Assembly (NCBI GenBank): GCA_013423325.1
Contig: BLJB01000068.1
Coordinates: forward strand, 91,278 to 155,277
Source: Usnea hakonensis
Lineage: Eukaryota > Ascomycota > Lecanoromycetes > Lecanorales > Parmeliaceae
DNA: 64,000 nucleotides
Direction: 5' to 3'
Part shown: positions 30,685-41,639 of the stretch, piece by piece
Position numbering within the stretch: position 1 is the first letter of the stretch
Layout of the letters: each line of letters opens with the position of its first letter
Notes under the pieces: model-generated
Seen by the model: only the letters and a program-made list of their open reading frames with translations
Told to the model about the DNA's origin: nothing
The model's database searches: none
Position numbers and translations under genes: made by a program

Positions 30685-32409
30685 CTAGTAGGTGAATCGG
30701 AACGCAGGATGGTCATCTCCAAGGTTCTCGACCTCCTCCTTGGCTAGACTCAGTCTGGCATCTCTCTCTCCTCTCTCCCTCCTCTTGTTTTCAAGGCGCA
30801 GACCAATGGCAAAGACTGTGCAGGCGAGTCCACACATCCATATCAGTGCCAGTGAAACCCCATAGCCCACCGGATATTTAGGCCTCTGGTCTGTCAAGTA
30901 TATGTTGCTAGCAATAATGCCGCCGCAGTTGCCGAAGCCAATCTGCATGGCCGCGTTGATGCTTCGCTTGTAGTGACCGCCCATGTTGTTGCTCAACCAT
31001 ACCAGAGTGATGGGTTGAGTAATGTAGCCACCGGCCATGACGAGGTAGACGGCAAAATAACGAACGCCCACCGAGACAGATCCTTGCGCGAGCAGGATAA
31101 TGTATCCTACACTTGCGACTACAACGCCGAGCATTGCAAAAGAATAGCGATGGCGCAGACGGTCTGTCAAGAGGGCGGATATGAGACACGTCACCGCGGC
31201 AACAACGTAGATTGGGATCGAAAGCACCTGTGCACGGACGGCCGTCCAGCCCAACTGGTTGAGAATTGTTGGAGTGAAGAAGGAAGTGCTGTAGCCCGTA
31301 TTGTTCACACCGAGATACATCAAGATCCTGTGTTTGATGAACAAGACACGCAAAATATCTTCGACAGGCGAAGAGGAAGCAGATAGGAGACTTACCCAAT
31401 GTAAATCTTCCAGTCACCAAAGGCCCGCCGCCTAGCGTTACTATCGAGTCGGTCCATTCTAGCATCTGCCACGTCTTCGCTCAACCTACGTATGAGCAGC
31501 TGCCGTTCTTCGGGGCTAAGAAACTTGGCTGTTTCGGGCCAGTCGGCAATGAAGAATCTTGAAATGACGGCAAAAACAAAAGTTGCGAGGCCTTCGATGA
31601 TGAAGATCCAGCGCCAGCCATCGTAGCCACCGATCCCAGCCATGTGGGCTAATGCGTATGCGAGAAGCTGCAAGCAAACAAGGTCAGGCATCGCCACAGG
31701 AAGTAGCAAGATCCCGTAGAGTACGTACCCCGCTCCATGCCCCTGCCAATATCGCAGCAGAGAAGAACAAACTGAACCTCCATTGTAGTTCATATCGACA
31801 GTAGTACATCGACATCAAGTATATGCACCCTAGTTGGAGTCAGAAATGTCCGAAGCCTGCGTTCAGCGTATGTTCTCACCAGGGAAAAAGCCAGCTTCAC
31901 AAAGGCCGAGGAGGAATCTGCATACAACAAGGCCTGGGTAACTCTGTGTGACTCCCATACAGACAGTTACGATACCTGTGAACGATAGTGAGCTTGAAAA
32001 ACCGGACGAGAGACAGTGGACCTATACTCCACAGTATCATGATGGAACTCAGCCATGTCGAGGGCGCGATCTTCCTAATCAAAAGATTACTGGGCACCTC
32101 GAATAGGATGTAAGGTATGAAAAATACGAAAAGAGCGACATTGTAATCATGGCCTTTCATCTTGAGGTCCTTTTCCAGGCCTTGGAGACGTGCATTGCCA
32201 ATGTTGATTCGGTCGATGAAAGCCAACGAATAGAGCAAGGAAAGCACTGGGATGAGGTAGAGGTCACATTTTCGGATGAGTTTTTTCTCGGCAGCTCGGT
32301 CGATGGCTTCAAGGTGTGAAAGATTGTGGCTATGGCCATCTTCAGAAGTGCTCATACTGCCAGGAAAGCTGGCGCATAAGACTGGCTTCTCATACATGTT
32401 GATATCCAT
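30685..32409 (-). CDS. MFS anion:cation symporter (Dal5/TNA1 type)
   Basis: Plasma-membrane permease of the allantoate/nicotinate/vitamin-like organic anion family. Five exons: 32409-32022, 31975-31880, 31829-31729, 31667-31396, 31327-30685; introns 46-68 nt; 499 aa. Seen: cytosolic N-terminus; TM1 LIPVLSLLYSLAFIDRINIGNARL, whose D-R-x-N-I-G-N-A-R is the family signature; VALFVFFIPYILFEVPSNLL; CRFLLGLCEAGFFPGCIYL; EGLATFVFAV; then LGVNNTGYSTSFFTPTIL and GWTAVRAQVLSIPIYVVA in the second half; NNMGGHYKRSINAAMQIGFGN and the last helices. About 12 membrane segments by eye. Substrate cannot be decided from sequence; nicotinate (Tna1), allantoate (Dal5) or pantothenate are candidates. A long gap upstream separates it from the divergent GH13 gene. 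Confidence 0.9.
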
Positions 32410-34014
32410 GCGTAAGTAGCTACGATGAGGTTGATCTAATGATTACGGAAAGAGGAAAGAGGAAAGTGCGAATGAGCTCCAATCGAAGAGGAGGTGGAGT
32501 TGACAATACCCAAGTCTCAATGAGATGAAGAAGGTGAAAGGTTTGCAACGAAAAGACTTCGCAAGGATAGAGCATACGAACCGTAAGATGAATTGCAAGT
32601 AAAGGGTAATGCATTGGCAGGCACGAAGAGAAAATATACGTTCTACTGGCCACTCCCAAGGGATGATAGCATTCCAGAACGCGCCATCGGTCTCGACAGC
32701 CAGAAAGGCCCCTCACTCATGATGAGAAAAAACCAACACAAGCTGCAAATGTGATCGGAATAGGAAGCTAAAGCTGATCTCCGTCAAGATCGCAATCTCT
32801 AAGGTTTCAAGGTCAGAAGGACACGACCACAGCTTCAGCTTATGGAAACTATAACGTCTGATAGGCGGATCTTGGAACAGTAGCTGCATATTCAACGGGT
32901 GAGGTTGAATGACCCGGCTGTCCTTGCTTGGGAGAATTGCCGCGTGGTTGCAGACGAGCGTTGCTGGTAATTCCGGGCTTTTCTCATCCATTAGCCCTTT
33001 GCCTCTGGATGTGAGACACGCAGATTTTTCTGGGTTCCTAGTCTCTTCCGACAAATATTCTCCGAGGAACAGGGCATCCAATTTTCCCAGCTCAAAGACC
33101 CTCAGATCGAGTACCTTGGCATCTTTCGGATCCCTGCTTCAACTCATTTCCGGCAGACACGGTCTTGTATGCCGGTCGCGTTTTTGACGAGTCGTCGTCG
33201 TACACCGAGCACGGCCGAAGATTTGCAGTCAGAGAAAGAAGAAGAAGAAGCAGCTTGGACAAAGGGTAATCTCTGCGCAAGGTTTTGGGTGGCGCAGGCG
33301 CCAGGCTGGCCGCGCTTTGGCCTCCTCATATAGGTAGAGTACCTAGGTGGGTACTCATAGAAAGGAAGCTGGTGAGGCAATTCTTAATTTCTTTGACCTG
33401 GCCGAGACCTATCCATGTTCAATGTTCAGAAGACAACATTCATAACATGTTATGCTCGCAGTCCCATACAGGTGATAATGTGCTTAAGTTCATGACCTAG
33501 AATACTCATACAACGGTTGAAGGTGGCTTTTCTTTTCCTTTTGGAAGGCGAAGTAAACCAGCCAGCCATTGGTTGATTTTTTAGCGTTTTCGAAATACAT
33601 TATTATTACCTAAGGTACTCCGTACTCTAGTCTCCCTTTACACTTACCCCGCAGTATCAAAAGTAAGGTTACCTTAAGGCAGGTGTACCTTGAGGTACAC
33701 CTAAAGTACCTTAAGTACCTCACCTGATTTGTTGGGGCCGAGGGGCTCTCCGAGCTTCCGAGACGCCTTAAATTGTTTAAACTTAAAGTACCTTAGGTAC
33801 CTTAAGTTAAGGTATCTTACCTAGAACATTATTATATCATCACTTTTTCCCCTTTGGTGCTTCATAAATACTTTCAATTGTATATCCCGCTTTACAGAAT
33901 CAGCAGAAGCATCTAGTTTTGTTATTGTGTGCAAGCTCTCTCTCTTTCACCTCGGACTATAATCTCAACAGCTCCTCGCTCCTCGCTTGCTTCCCGTGCT
34001 GCCCATACCCCATC
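32410..34014. other. divergent promoter region, permease / isomaltase
   Basis: 1.6 kb without a recognised gene. 33600-33830 is packed with palindromic aaggtacctt/aagtacctt words, with gtactccgtac at 33615-33625. A gaagaag tract lies near 33238-33250. Confidence 0.6.
33600..33830. repeat. TACCTT/AAGGTA palindrome cluster
   Basis: Words such as ctaaggtact, gtaaggttaccttaagg, gtaccttgaggtacacc, aagtaccttaagtacc and ccttaggtaccttaagttaagg follow one another; several are self-complementary. Lies about 200 bp upstream of the GH13 start codon. Confidence 0.8.
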
Positions 34015-36923
34015 ATGTCTGAAACTTGGTGGAAAGAGGCTGTGATTTATCAGGTAAAGCGGCCACCGCGAATCAAAACCTCTTGCCTCTCATCCTCATC
34101 ATATCGCAGGTCTATCCCTCCTCGTTCCTGGATACTAACCGAGACGGATGGGGAGAGTATGTTTTCTCCAAACCTATGAATCCCTTCTTTCTGTTACTTC
34201 CAGATCTTGGATCTCGAGCCATGTCCATGCAGTCTTCATCCCCGCAATGTGAATTGGGGCTTTATGTATCCTCCCAAACATGCATCACTGACTGAGAAGC
34301 TGCAATTCAGTGTCAAGGGTATCACTGCCAAATTGAATTATCTTAAAGAACTGGGCATAGATATAGTATGGGTCTCGCCAAGTCAGTTCCGATGACTCCG
34401 CATAAATCTCTTACTGAATTTTAGTAGTATATAAAAGTCCACAGAAAGTATGTAGATTCTAGGGTCGTGTTCATCTAATCCAACGCAAATCTTTGGGTGT
34501 AAAAGATGGGCTTTCCCCTCGAAAAAGAGACGCTGACATGAAACCTTGTTCGTAGGACATGGGATACGATAGAGCAGACTACAAGGCCATTGACCCGATA
34601 TATGGAACCAATGAGGATGTTGATCACTTAGTCTCAGAATTGAAAAAGCGAGGGATGAATTTGATGATGGACCTTGTCGTCAATCAGTAAGTCCACCTAT
34701 TTTGAAAGACTTCCCCAGGTCGGAATGTGAAGCAGATTCGGGGAGTTGTGGCCGCATGTCGGACCTTGGAAGCCTTTTCGAAATCGGCGGCGCTGACCCC
34801 CAAACTCTTTATCTTAGTACCTCGGACGAAGTACTGCCCTCATCTACCCTCCGCTTCACCTCCTGCCTCGCTAATGGACGCAGCATGAGTGGTTCAAACA
34901 GTCTCGCTCCTCCCCGAACAATTCAAAACGCTCGTGGTATATCTGGAAAAAGCCAAAACGAGACGCTGCAGGCAATCCCTTGCCACCAAATAATTGGTCG
35001 CAGATCCTCGGTGAAGCAAATAGCGCCGTAAGTCTGCTCATCCGATTGTGCTCTCCTCTGTGCGCACCGTTTTTTTGATTGGGAGGAAACATGTAGCGAG
35101 AATATGTAGTCCTCCAGCATATGCTAATGAAGAAATGCTGATGTCAAAGTCTTCAAGTGGACATACGACGCCAAAACAGATGAGTACTTTCTCTCTCTGT
35201 TCACGCCTGAACAGCCCGACCTCAACTGGGAGAATCCTGAGGTCCGCGCAGCGGTACACGACGTAATGAACTTCTGGCTCGAGCGCGGTGCTTGTGGCTA
35301 TCGGTACGTCTTTTCGGAGTCTATGTTCCCTCCACCGAGCACAATGATGAGCCCCGAGACGGTATCTTTGAGTATTTGCTCTTCAGGGGTGTTTCAAGGT
35401 TCGCTATACCTCCTCAATACAGCAAGACTGACTTCGAAATCACAATCAGAATGGACGTGATAAATCTGATCAGTAAGGACCAGCGCTTCCCGGATGCAGA
35501 ACCATCCCTGGGCCCAGACTACAAATATCATCCTGGAGGCAAATACTACGTCAACGGTCCGCGAATGCATGAGTACTTACAAGAGATCAAACAGAAGGTT
35601 CTGCAAAAGCATGGTTCTGTCTCTGTTGGCGAAATGCCGGGCGTTAGCGACATCAACGAGATAATTCGCACCGTGGGAAGGAAAAATGGCGAACTTAATA
35701 TGATCTTCATTTTCGATGTCGTAGACATAGATAACGTTCCAGGAAAATTCAGGATGACGCTTCAGGAATGGAGCGTCAAAGACCTGGCTAGAGTGATCTC
35801 CAAGTGGCAACGAGCCATGTACGAGCACGATGGCTGGAATTCTGTCTTTGTTGAGAACCACGATAACCCACGATCAGTGTCTCGATACTGCAACGATATC
35901 GATGCCTACCGCGAGTACGGTGCCAAATTGCTGGCGCTCATGCAAACCACCTTGAGTGGCACACTCTTTGTGTATCAAGGCGAAGAGCTGGGCATGAGAA
36001 ATGTATGGGCGTTCATTTGTCCCTCAACATATCTCCTTATGTATCGCAAGACATGTTCAAGGGGGGAGCAGGGGTTTGTCTCGAACACTGCTCTCAGGGT
36101 CACCATATTGATTCAACTTACTTTCCGAATTGGAAAGCTGACTCTGAACTTTGAATTAGGTGCCGAGGTCATGGGACATCGATGAATACAAGGATATCGA
36201 ATCCATAAACTTCTGGAAGAAGAGCAAGGATCTTTACGGCAATGATCCCAAGAAGTTAGCGGAACAACGCAAAGTCCTGGAAAAGAAGGCAAGAGATCAT
36301 GCGCGGACTCCTATGCAATGGAACGGTGGCACCAACGCTGGCTTCTGCGAGTCCGGCATCCAGCCGTGGATGAGGGTGAACGGTAAGTCATTTTCAGATT
36401 TATCCTCCTTTTCAAGACTGCTTTTGGGCGAGTAAGACATGTTGCAAGAGCAGATCGCCGCTTGCAGGACCTCTTGTCCTCCCTAAACATGTCCCATTCC
36501 TTTAAGTTGAATCACAAACGGCACCGCTGAAAGAAAGTTGTGCTAGATGACTACAAAGAAGTCAATTCAGAGAAACAGCAATCTGCTGATAAGGAAGAGG
36601 ACCTGACCCCGTGGCAGTTCTGGCAACGCGGATTGGCGAACCGTAAAGCACATGCAGACAGCTTTGTCTACGGCGAGTTCCAAGCCGTTGAATCTGAGAG
36701 CGATGAAGTTTTCGCCTATCTGCGGATTGGCAAAAAGAGCGGGAAATGGTTGGTGGTTTTGAACTTCTCTGATAAGGACGTCGAATGGAAAATTCCTGGC
36801 GAGGTCAAGGTCGAAGCGTGGGCAGCCGGTAATTACCTGAAGGGTAAGCCTGATAAGGATTTGAAAGGTTCAGCTGTCTTGAGACCGTGGGAGGGATTTT
36901 TAGGCAAATGCGTAGATTCATGA
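34015..36923 (+). CDS. GH13 alpha-glucosidase, isomaltase type
   Basis: Cytosolic alpha-glucosidase (no signal peptide). Eleven exons: 34015-34053, 34110-34156, 34311-34381, 34428-34447, 34556-34686, 34818-34830, 34884-35027, 35158-35303, 35450-36002, 36160-36382, 36547-36923; 587 aa, in frame. Seen: MSETWWKEAVIYQVYPSSF, GITAKLNYLKELGIDIVW, SPIYKSPQKDMGYDRADY, VVNHTSDEHEWF, nucleophile Asp206 in YRMDVIN, acid/base Glu265 in VGEMPG, and Asp342 in ENHDNPRS. Residue after the nucleophile is Val; in yeast enzymes Val here goes with alpha-1,6 (isomaltase) and Thr with alpha-1,4 (maltase) preference, so oligo-1,6-glucosidase is favoured. RTPMQWNGGTNAGF and a C-terminal beta domain follow. Odd: exon 6 is 13 nt and encodes TSDE of the NHTSDEH motif. 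No MAL-type activator or transporter cluster beyond the unrelated-looking divergent permease. Confidence 0.93.
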
Positions 36924-37333
36924 GCAGGTCATTCCAGACCTGCTGGCGAGAGAAAAGTGCCAGCGCTGCAAACCATGCATCTCACGATACATAGCCTGTA
37001 TTTGGTCTTCACTGCCACTTACTGACCTACTTTCTAATTTCGTGGCAACAGCCACGGCCGTGGAAATACGTACCAAGCACCCAAGGTATGACGATATCAG
37101 CATGACCCCTTACTGAGGAACGCTAAGTTTTCAAGCCGGAATTCCCAAACAGTGTCCAAGAATCCCCTTGTAGAGTTTACGGGACCATGCTCATGGCTTT
37201 GGCAAAGGGTAACCCGCAAGGCTAAAATCCACCCTGGCAGAGCATCAGACCATTCCTAATGGCTGGGCAGCATCTTGACATATTATTGGGACAGTACCAC
37301 CTAAATCATCCGCAAACATTGAGTGAATTCTTG
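36924..37333. other. convergent 3' spacer
   Basis: 410 bp between the isomaltase (plus) and prolyl-tRNA synthetase (minus) ends; nothing else seen. Confidence 0.5.
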
Positions 37334-39662
37334 TCATAACTGCTGCAGAAGTTGCTCAACATAAGACTGTAGATCGCCTGCGGATACGGACTCCTTGACA
37401 GTCAACCTCCGGCACTGCACCTCACACTTTCCTTCCTTTCTCCAGTCCCTGCCTAGAATAACAATTACGGGATAGCCAATCATATCTGCATCCTTCAGCT
37501 TCCAGCCAAAGTTTCGCTCTCGATCATCTAAAATGGCGTCAATTGGTGGCTGAGGAGGCCAATCCTTGCTAGCGGTAAGCAGGTCATAGACGTTCGGAGC
37601 TTCGCTTTCCAAGCCTTTGGTCGGAACAATTATTGCTTCGAAAGGTGCTATGGCTCGTGGCCAATTGAGGCCTTTGGTATCTGCGAGAGAGTCGGCTACT
37701 GCTGCGATCAAGCGGGATACACCGATGCCGTGGCAGCCCATTTGTACTGGCATCCTATCCGATCGCGTGCCGGATTGACTTGAAAGATCTGTGATTTCCT
37801 GCTGAGAATCTTTTTGCGATGGATCTGCATCGACCATAAATTCCAAAGGCGTGCTGTATCTGGTACCTAGATGGAACGTATGGCCAAGTTCTACTGCGCT
37901 TTCAATCTTCAAAGTACCTTCGCTGCAATTTGGGCAGAAGTCGCCAGTCTCAATCCTGACAAAATCGACCATATTGTCGGCTCCAATAGATCTGTCCTCA
38001 AAGGGAATACTCACCCCTCCAAACATTACTGAGGACACATTCGGCATAACAGTAAAGGATCCTTGCAAAATATACCGCATATCAACAACCCTGATGATGC
38101 GAGCCTCTTTCGGAGTCGCTCTGGACGTCTCAAAGAGTTCGTATGGATTGTCGACACCTAGATCAATATCCGTGAAAATTCTCTTTACTGCGTAAGGGTT
38201 GATTTCAGTCACGCGGAAACGTTTTCCAGCTGCTGCTGGAACTTCGATCTCCCTGGGTAGGAAAACTTGGACTAAGGTATTCCGATCCCGGCTGATACCA
38301 ACCCATGGTTTGTTGGTATCACTATTTTGGGGTTTGAAATCTCTGCTGAAATTTGCTGCTGGCCTCATGTCGAGCAGCCCTGTCTCGCAGTACCGCTGCG
38401 CATGTTTGTAGCTGAAGGTGTTCGATTCTTGGTCAGTGACTGCGCCCTCGTCCCTGATCTTGGAAGTTCTATAAGAATAAGAAACACGGCTCTCCGCAAG
38501 CTCTTCGTTGACAACGTAGTTGCAATGGCTGCAAATAACAAGATTATCCTCTCCCTTCTTTGACGGAAAGTGGTACTCATGGCTAAGACTACCTCCAATC
38601 TCTCCAGAAGAAGCTTTGGCGGTCAAGAAAGGTAATCTCAACTCGCTGAAGAAGGCATGGTAAGTCTGCCGTACAGTCTCGTATGTCTGAAGCGCCTGTT
38701 CAGTGGTTGCATCAAAGGTATACAGATCCTTCATCAAAAACTCCCGGGTCCGGAGAAGACCTTGACGTGGGCGTGGCTCATCTCGATATTTGCGTGCTGG
38801 AAAGTCAGCTTTCGAAGGTCTAGTATACGAGAAAATAGAACGAACATATTTGATACAGTCTAAGCGGTAGCTCTTTGTAGGAGTTGACGATCATGCCAAC
38901 CAAGGAAGTAATTTCTTCTTCATGCGTAGGTGATAACAGGTATTTTCCACCTTTGCGGTCTTGCAACCTGAAAAGCTGCGACTTGCAATTTAGAAGTTTT
39001 CATAGCAGAGCGAGAAAATGGGTAAGTGAATTCACACTTGCCTCGGAGCTGCTGGCCTGCAGCCTTCCGGTCTTCTCCCATAGGTCCTCCGATGAGAATG
39101 TCGACAATGATATCTTTGATGCACCTAGGACTTTCGTTAGTAATGCAGGGCCTTTGGACGCTGTGAATATCAGATGAACCAAGCTGAAGCATATGCTTAT
39201 CAAGCAATCTTTCTGCTTTCTCTTGCACCCGCAATCCTAATGGCAAGAATTGAAAAAGGCCAGAATGGGCCTATAGAAGAAGGTCAGTGACTAAGTTGGC
39301 TTCAGACTATCTTCTTGACTGTTTACCTGACGTAGAAAGCCAGAATTGATTAGTAAGGAGTGAGAATCTTCTGGTGACAGTGTTAGAGTATTGAGCTCAG
39401 GCTCAAGGGGAAATTTAAAATGGCACCTTTTGCGAGCTTTGTAGGCGTAATCCCGCCTGTCGGCACCCAGAATGCAGATAGTCGCCTTCTGCCATCGTCC
39501 TAAAGATCCTCAGTCAATCTCCATAAAGGTTGGCAGGGACAATCTGACGTGATAAAAGCGTAATCCCTTGTCAGCGCTGAGGCTAGAGCAGCCTGGTAAC
39601 CTACAGACTCTAGGCAAAGAATAATAGCGCAAGACTTTCCCTGCTTGAAGGAACGACTGCAT
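37334..39662 (-). CDS. AIM10: prolyl-tRNA synthetase, mitochondrial (bacterial type)
   Basis: Charges mitochondrial tRNA-Pro. Proposed exons: 39662-39601, 39456-39327, 39270-39180, 39124-39042, 38975-38846, 38796-37334; 652 aa. Seen: motif 1 LFQFLPLGLRVQEKAERLL; PTHEEEITSLVGMIVNSYK; motif 2 RKYRDEPRPRQGLLRTREF, then LMKDLYTF; an insertion domain with CSHCNYVVNEELAE; motif 3 GCHGIGVSRLIAAVAD; an anticodon-binding domain with ILDDRERNFGWKLKDADMIGYP. The proposed start MQSFLQAGKVLRYYSLPR looks like a mitochondrial presequence, but exon 1 and its splice site are the least certain part. Odd: the intron after SSE begins GCAAGT (GC-AG type) and is needed to give ELFRLQDRKGG. The bacterial-type layout with insertion domain separates it from the cytosolic enzyme. 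Confidence 0.88.
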
Positions 39663-40181
39663 CCAAGGCAGAGTTGGAGCCAGAATTACTGGAAAGGTTC
39701 AGACAGCTGTTTACGCATATACCGCTAATACAGAAGAGGGTTCATATTTGCAAAGAGTGAGTGAAGAAAAGAGACTCGCCAATGTAAAACAGATTCTTGA
39801 TTCGCTGTCAAGGATCTTCATCAACCGCCATGATACCCGCGCGGCAGTTGCCATGCGAATCTACCTACCTAAGTAAAGAGTAAACACTAAACAGTATCCT
39901 TGAAGGCTCTTCCACTTGCCGTATTAGCAAGACTACAGAACCAACTTTCACGGGAAATATCTGCGATTTGTCATAATCAGAAAGCCATCAGTAAACTACA
40001 AGCTTTGATCATCGGTACTCGGAAAGCCTTGGTGAGGCTTGGGGGTTACTCCTCCCCTACTCTGTTCCTTCAGACTCCGGAAAAAATATTTGATCTCATT
40101 TGAGGCAATTTGGATTATTTCTTAGGCACGCCTTTCAGAAGAATTCATTCCAGTTCCCCGTTTCAAACCCTACCTGCCAAC
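39663..40181. other. divergent promoter spacer
   Basis: About 520 bp between prolyl-tRNA synthetase and the cysteine-rich GPI-type protein. No feature recognised. Confidence 0.5.
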
Positions 40182-40967
40182 ATGCGATTCTCCAGCGCCT
40201 GTGTCCTCAGCGCCTGCATCAACCTTTCCCATACGCTTGCAGTTCAATACTCACCCTTCTTCGACTCTGATGGAGATCAATTTTCTGGAATTGATTATCT
40301 CATAAATTTGGATCTCTTTCGTCGAGACTCCAAATGTCCCACCTCCTGCTCTTCTGTTGGTAATAGCAAAGCCTGTTGCCCTAAGAACACCAACTGCGCC
40401 CTCGACGAAGCTGGAAACATCGCATGCTGTCCGGATAATGCCGACTGCACAGGAACAGTGGGTCCAGTAGCAGCACCTTCCACAGCAACGCCAGCTACGG
40501 GTACTTCAACAATGGCAAGCGCAGCGGGCATCACACACGCAATCACTGGGAGCAGCACAGTTCCAAACAGCTATTACCCTTTTCCATACCTTCCGACAAC
40601 ATACGCGAATGCTGCTGAGTGCACAACCTCTTATTCGAGCTGTCAATTAGAGTCTGCGAAGTGCACGGGTGTCTTGGAAGGAGGTGGAATGGCAGTGACA
40701 GTGTCTGGCCCGGGTGGAGGTGTCACGCAAGCGGGGGCAATTGCGCCGGCATCAGCGCAGTCTATTTGTTCTAGTCTGAGCGCCGAAGCTTGTCATGGAC
40801 TAGCACCCACGCAATGTTCGACACTCGGCGGTGCTGCTAAGACCGCGGCGGCGGGCACATTTGTGGAAGGCAGCGCAAATGCAGCGCCAACAGGACATGT
40901 GGGAGTGGGATCTTTGTACGGATGTGTAGGGATAGTCGTAGGATTGGCGGGTCAAATTATGGCCTAA
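40182..40967 (+). CDS. cysteine-rich GPI-anchored-type surface protein
   Basis: 261 aa, single exon. Seen: signal peptide MRFSSACVLSACINLSHTLA; a compact Cys motif CPTSCSSVGNSKACC...NCALDEAGNIACC; a Thr/Ala/Ser-rich linker (residues about 95-130) likely O-glycosylated; a second Cys-containing region (AECTTSYSSCQLESAKC ... SICSSLSAEAC ... TQCSTLGG); and a hydrophobic small-residue C-terminus (GVGSLYGCVGIVVGLAGQIMA) with no charged tail, as for GPI addition. Known: such proteins sit in the fungal wall or plasma membrane; function of this one is unknown. It lies next to another Cys-rich surface protein on the same strand. Confidence 0.8.
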   Translation: MRFSSACVLSACINLSHTLAVQYSPFFDSDGDQFSGIDYLINLDLFRRDSKCPTSCSSVGNSKACCPKNTNCALDEAGNIACCPDNADCTGTVGPVAAPSTATPATGTSTMASAAGITHAITGSSTVPNSYYPFPYLPTTYANAAECTTSYSSCQLESAKCTGVLEGGGMAVTVSGPGGGVTQAGAIAPASAQSICSSLSAEACHGLAPTQCSTLGGAAKTAAAGTFVEGSANAAPTGHVGVGSLYGCVGIVVGLAGQIMA

Positions 40968-41639
40968 GGAAGTAGGACATGAGAATCTGACTGATGATCC
41001 GTTATATTATTATTCTATTTATCAAGGTTGGGGAAGCAAATTAATGAGGAGTCCAGATGTGTGGGATTTCATGAATGTAAAACTTCTCGCTTAAAATAAT
41101 GCGGAGTTGCTGGACGAGGGCATTTATTGGCGCTGTCCCGCCAACCCTAAACCCTAAGAATCAACACGCATAAACTCATTCGGAGTAATCGATCATGATG
41201 TATCCACCCCACCAACGAGCGGAACGAAGTCAGCCAGGATGAGAATCATAAATTGACTTAATGTTGGTTGACTCATTGACTCATCGTCGTTGATCTCAGC
41301 CTCCCTAATTGACAGACGTCGTCTCTGTGCTGCCGTCTTAGTGGTCCGAGTTGCGGAGGCTGGGAGGAGGGGGGCTGGTGAAAGTCAATCTGAGAGCAAT
41401 ACAGCAGAAACCTGCCCTTTCGATTCTCCGTTTTTCGCACACCTGCGTTCATTTTTGTAATTCTTCACCTTCATTAGACTGACTGTTTTGTTGTTGTCGC
41501 CGTCGCAATTGTTGCCATCACAATTGTCGCTGATAACGAAGTGCCAGTTGCTGAAAGAAAGACTAGGGTTTCAACAAAATCACCTCAAGCGCTCAGCGCT
41601 ACCTTCATTCCTCACTACGAGAGTAACATTTCTAGAAGA
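40968..41639. other. intergenic, 0.67 kb
   Basis: Promoter of the next gene; no recognisable element. An open frame runs into the next gene from about 41541 but without an ATG before 41640. Confidence 0.5.

Noticed and set aside
30685..34014. Sugar-use gene cluster (permease plus glucosidase)
   Set aside because: The permease carries the Dal5/TNA1 organic-anion signature, not a sugar-transporter one, and the two genes are 1.6 kb apart without a regulator gene.
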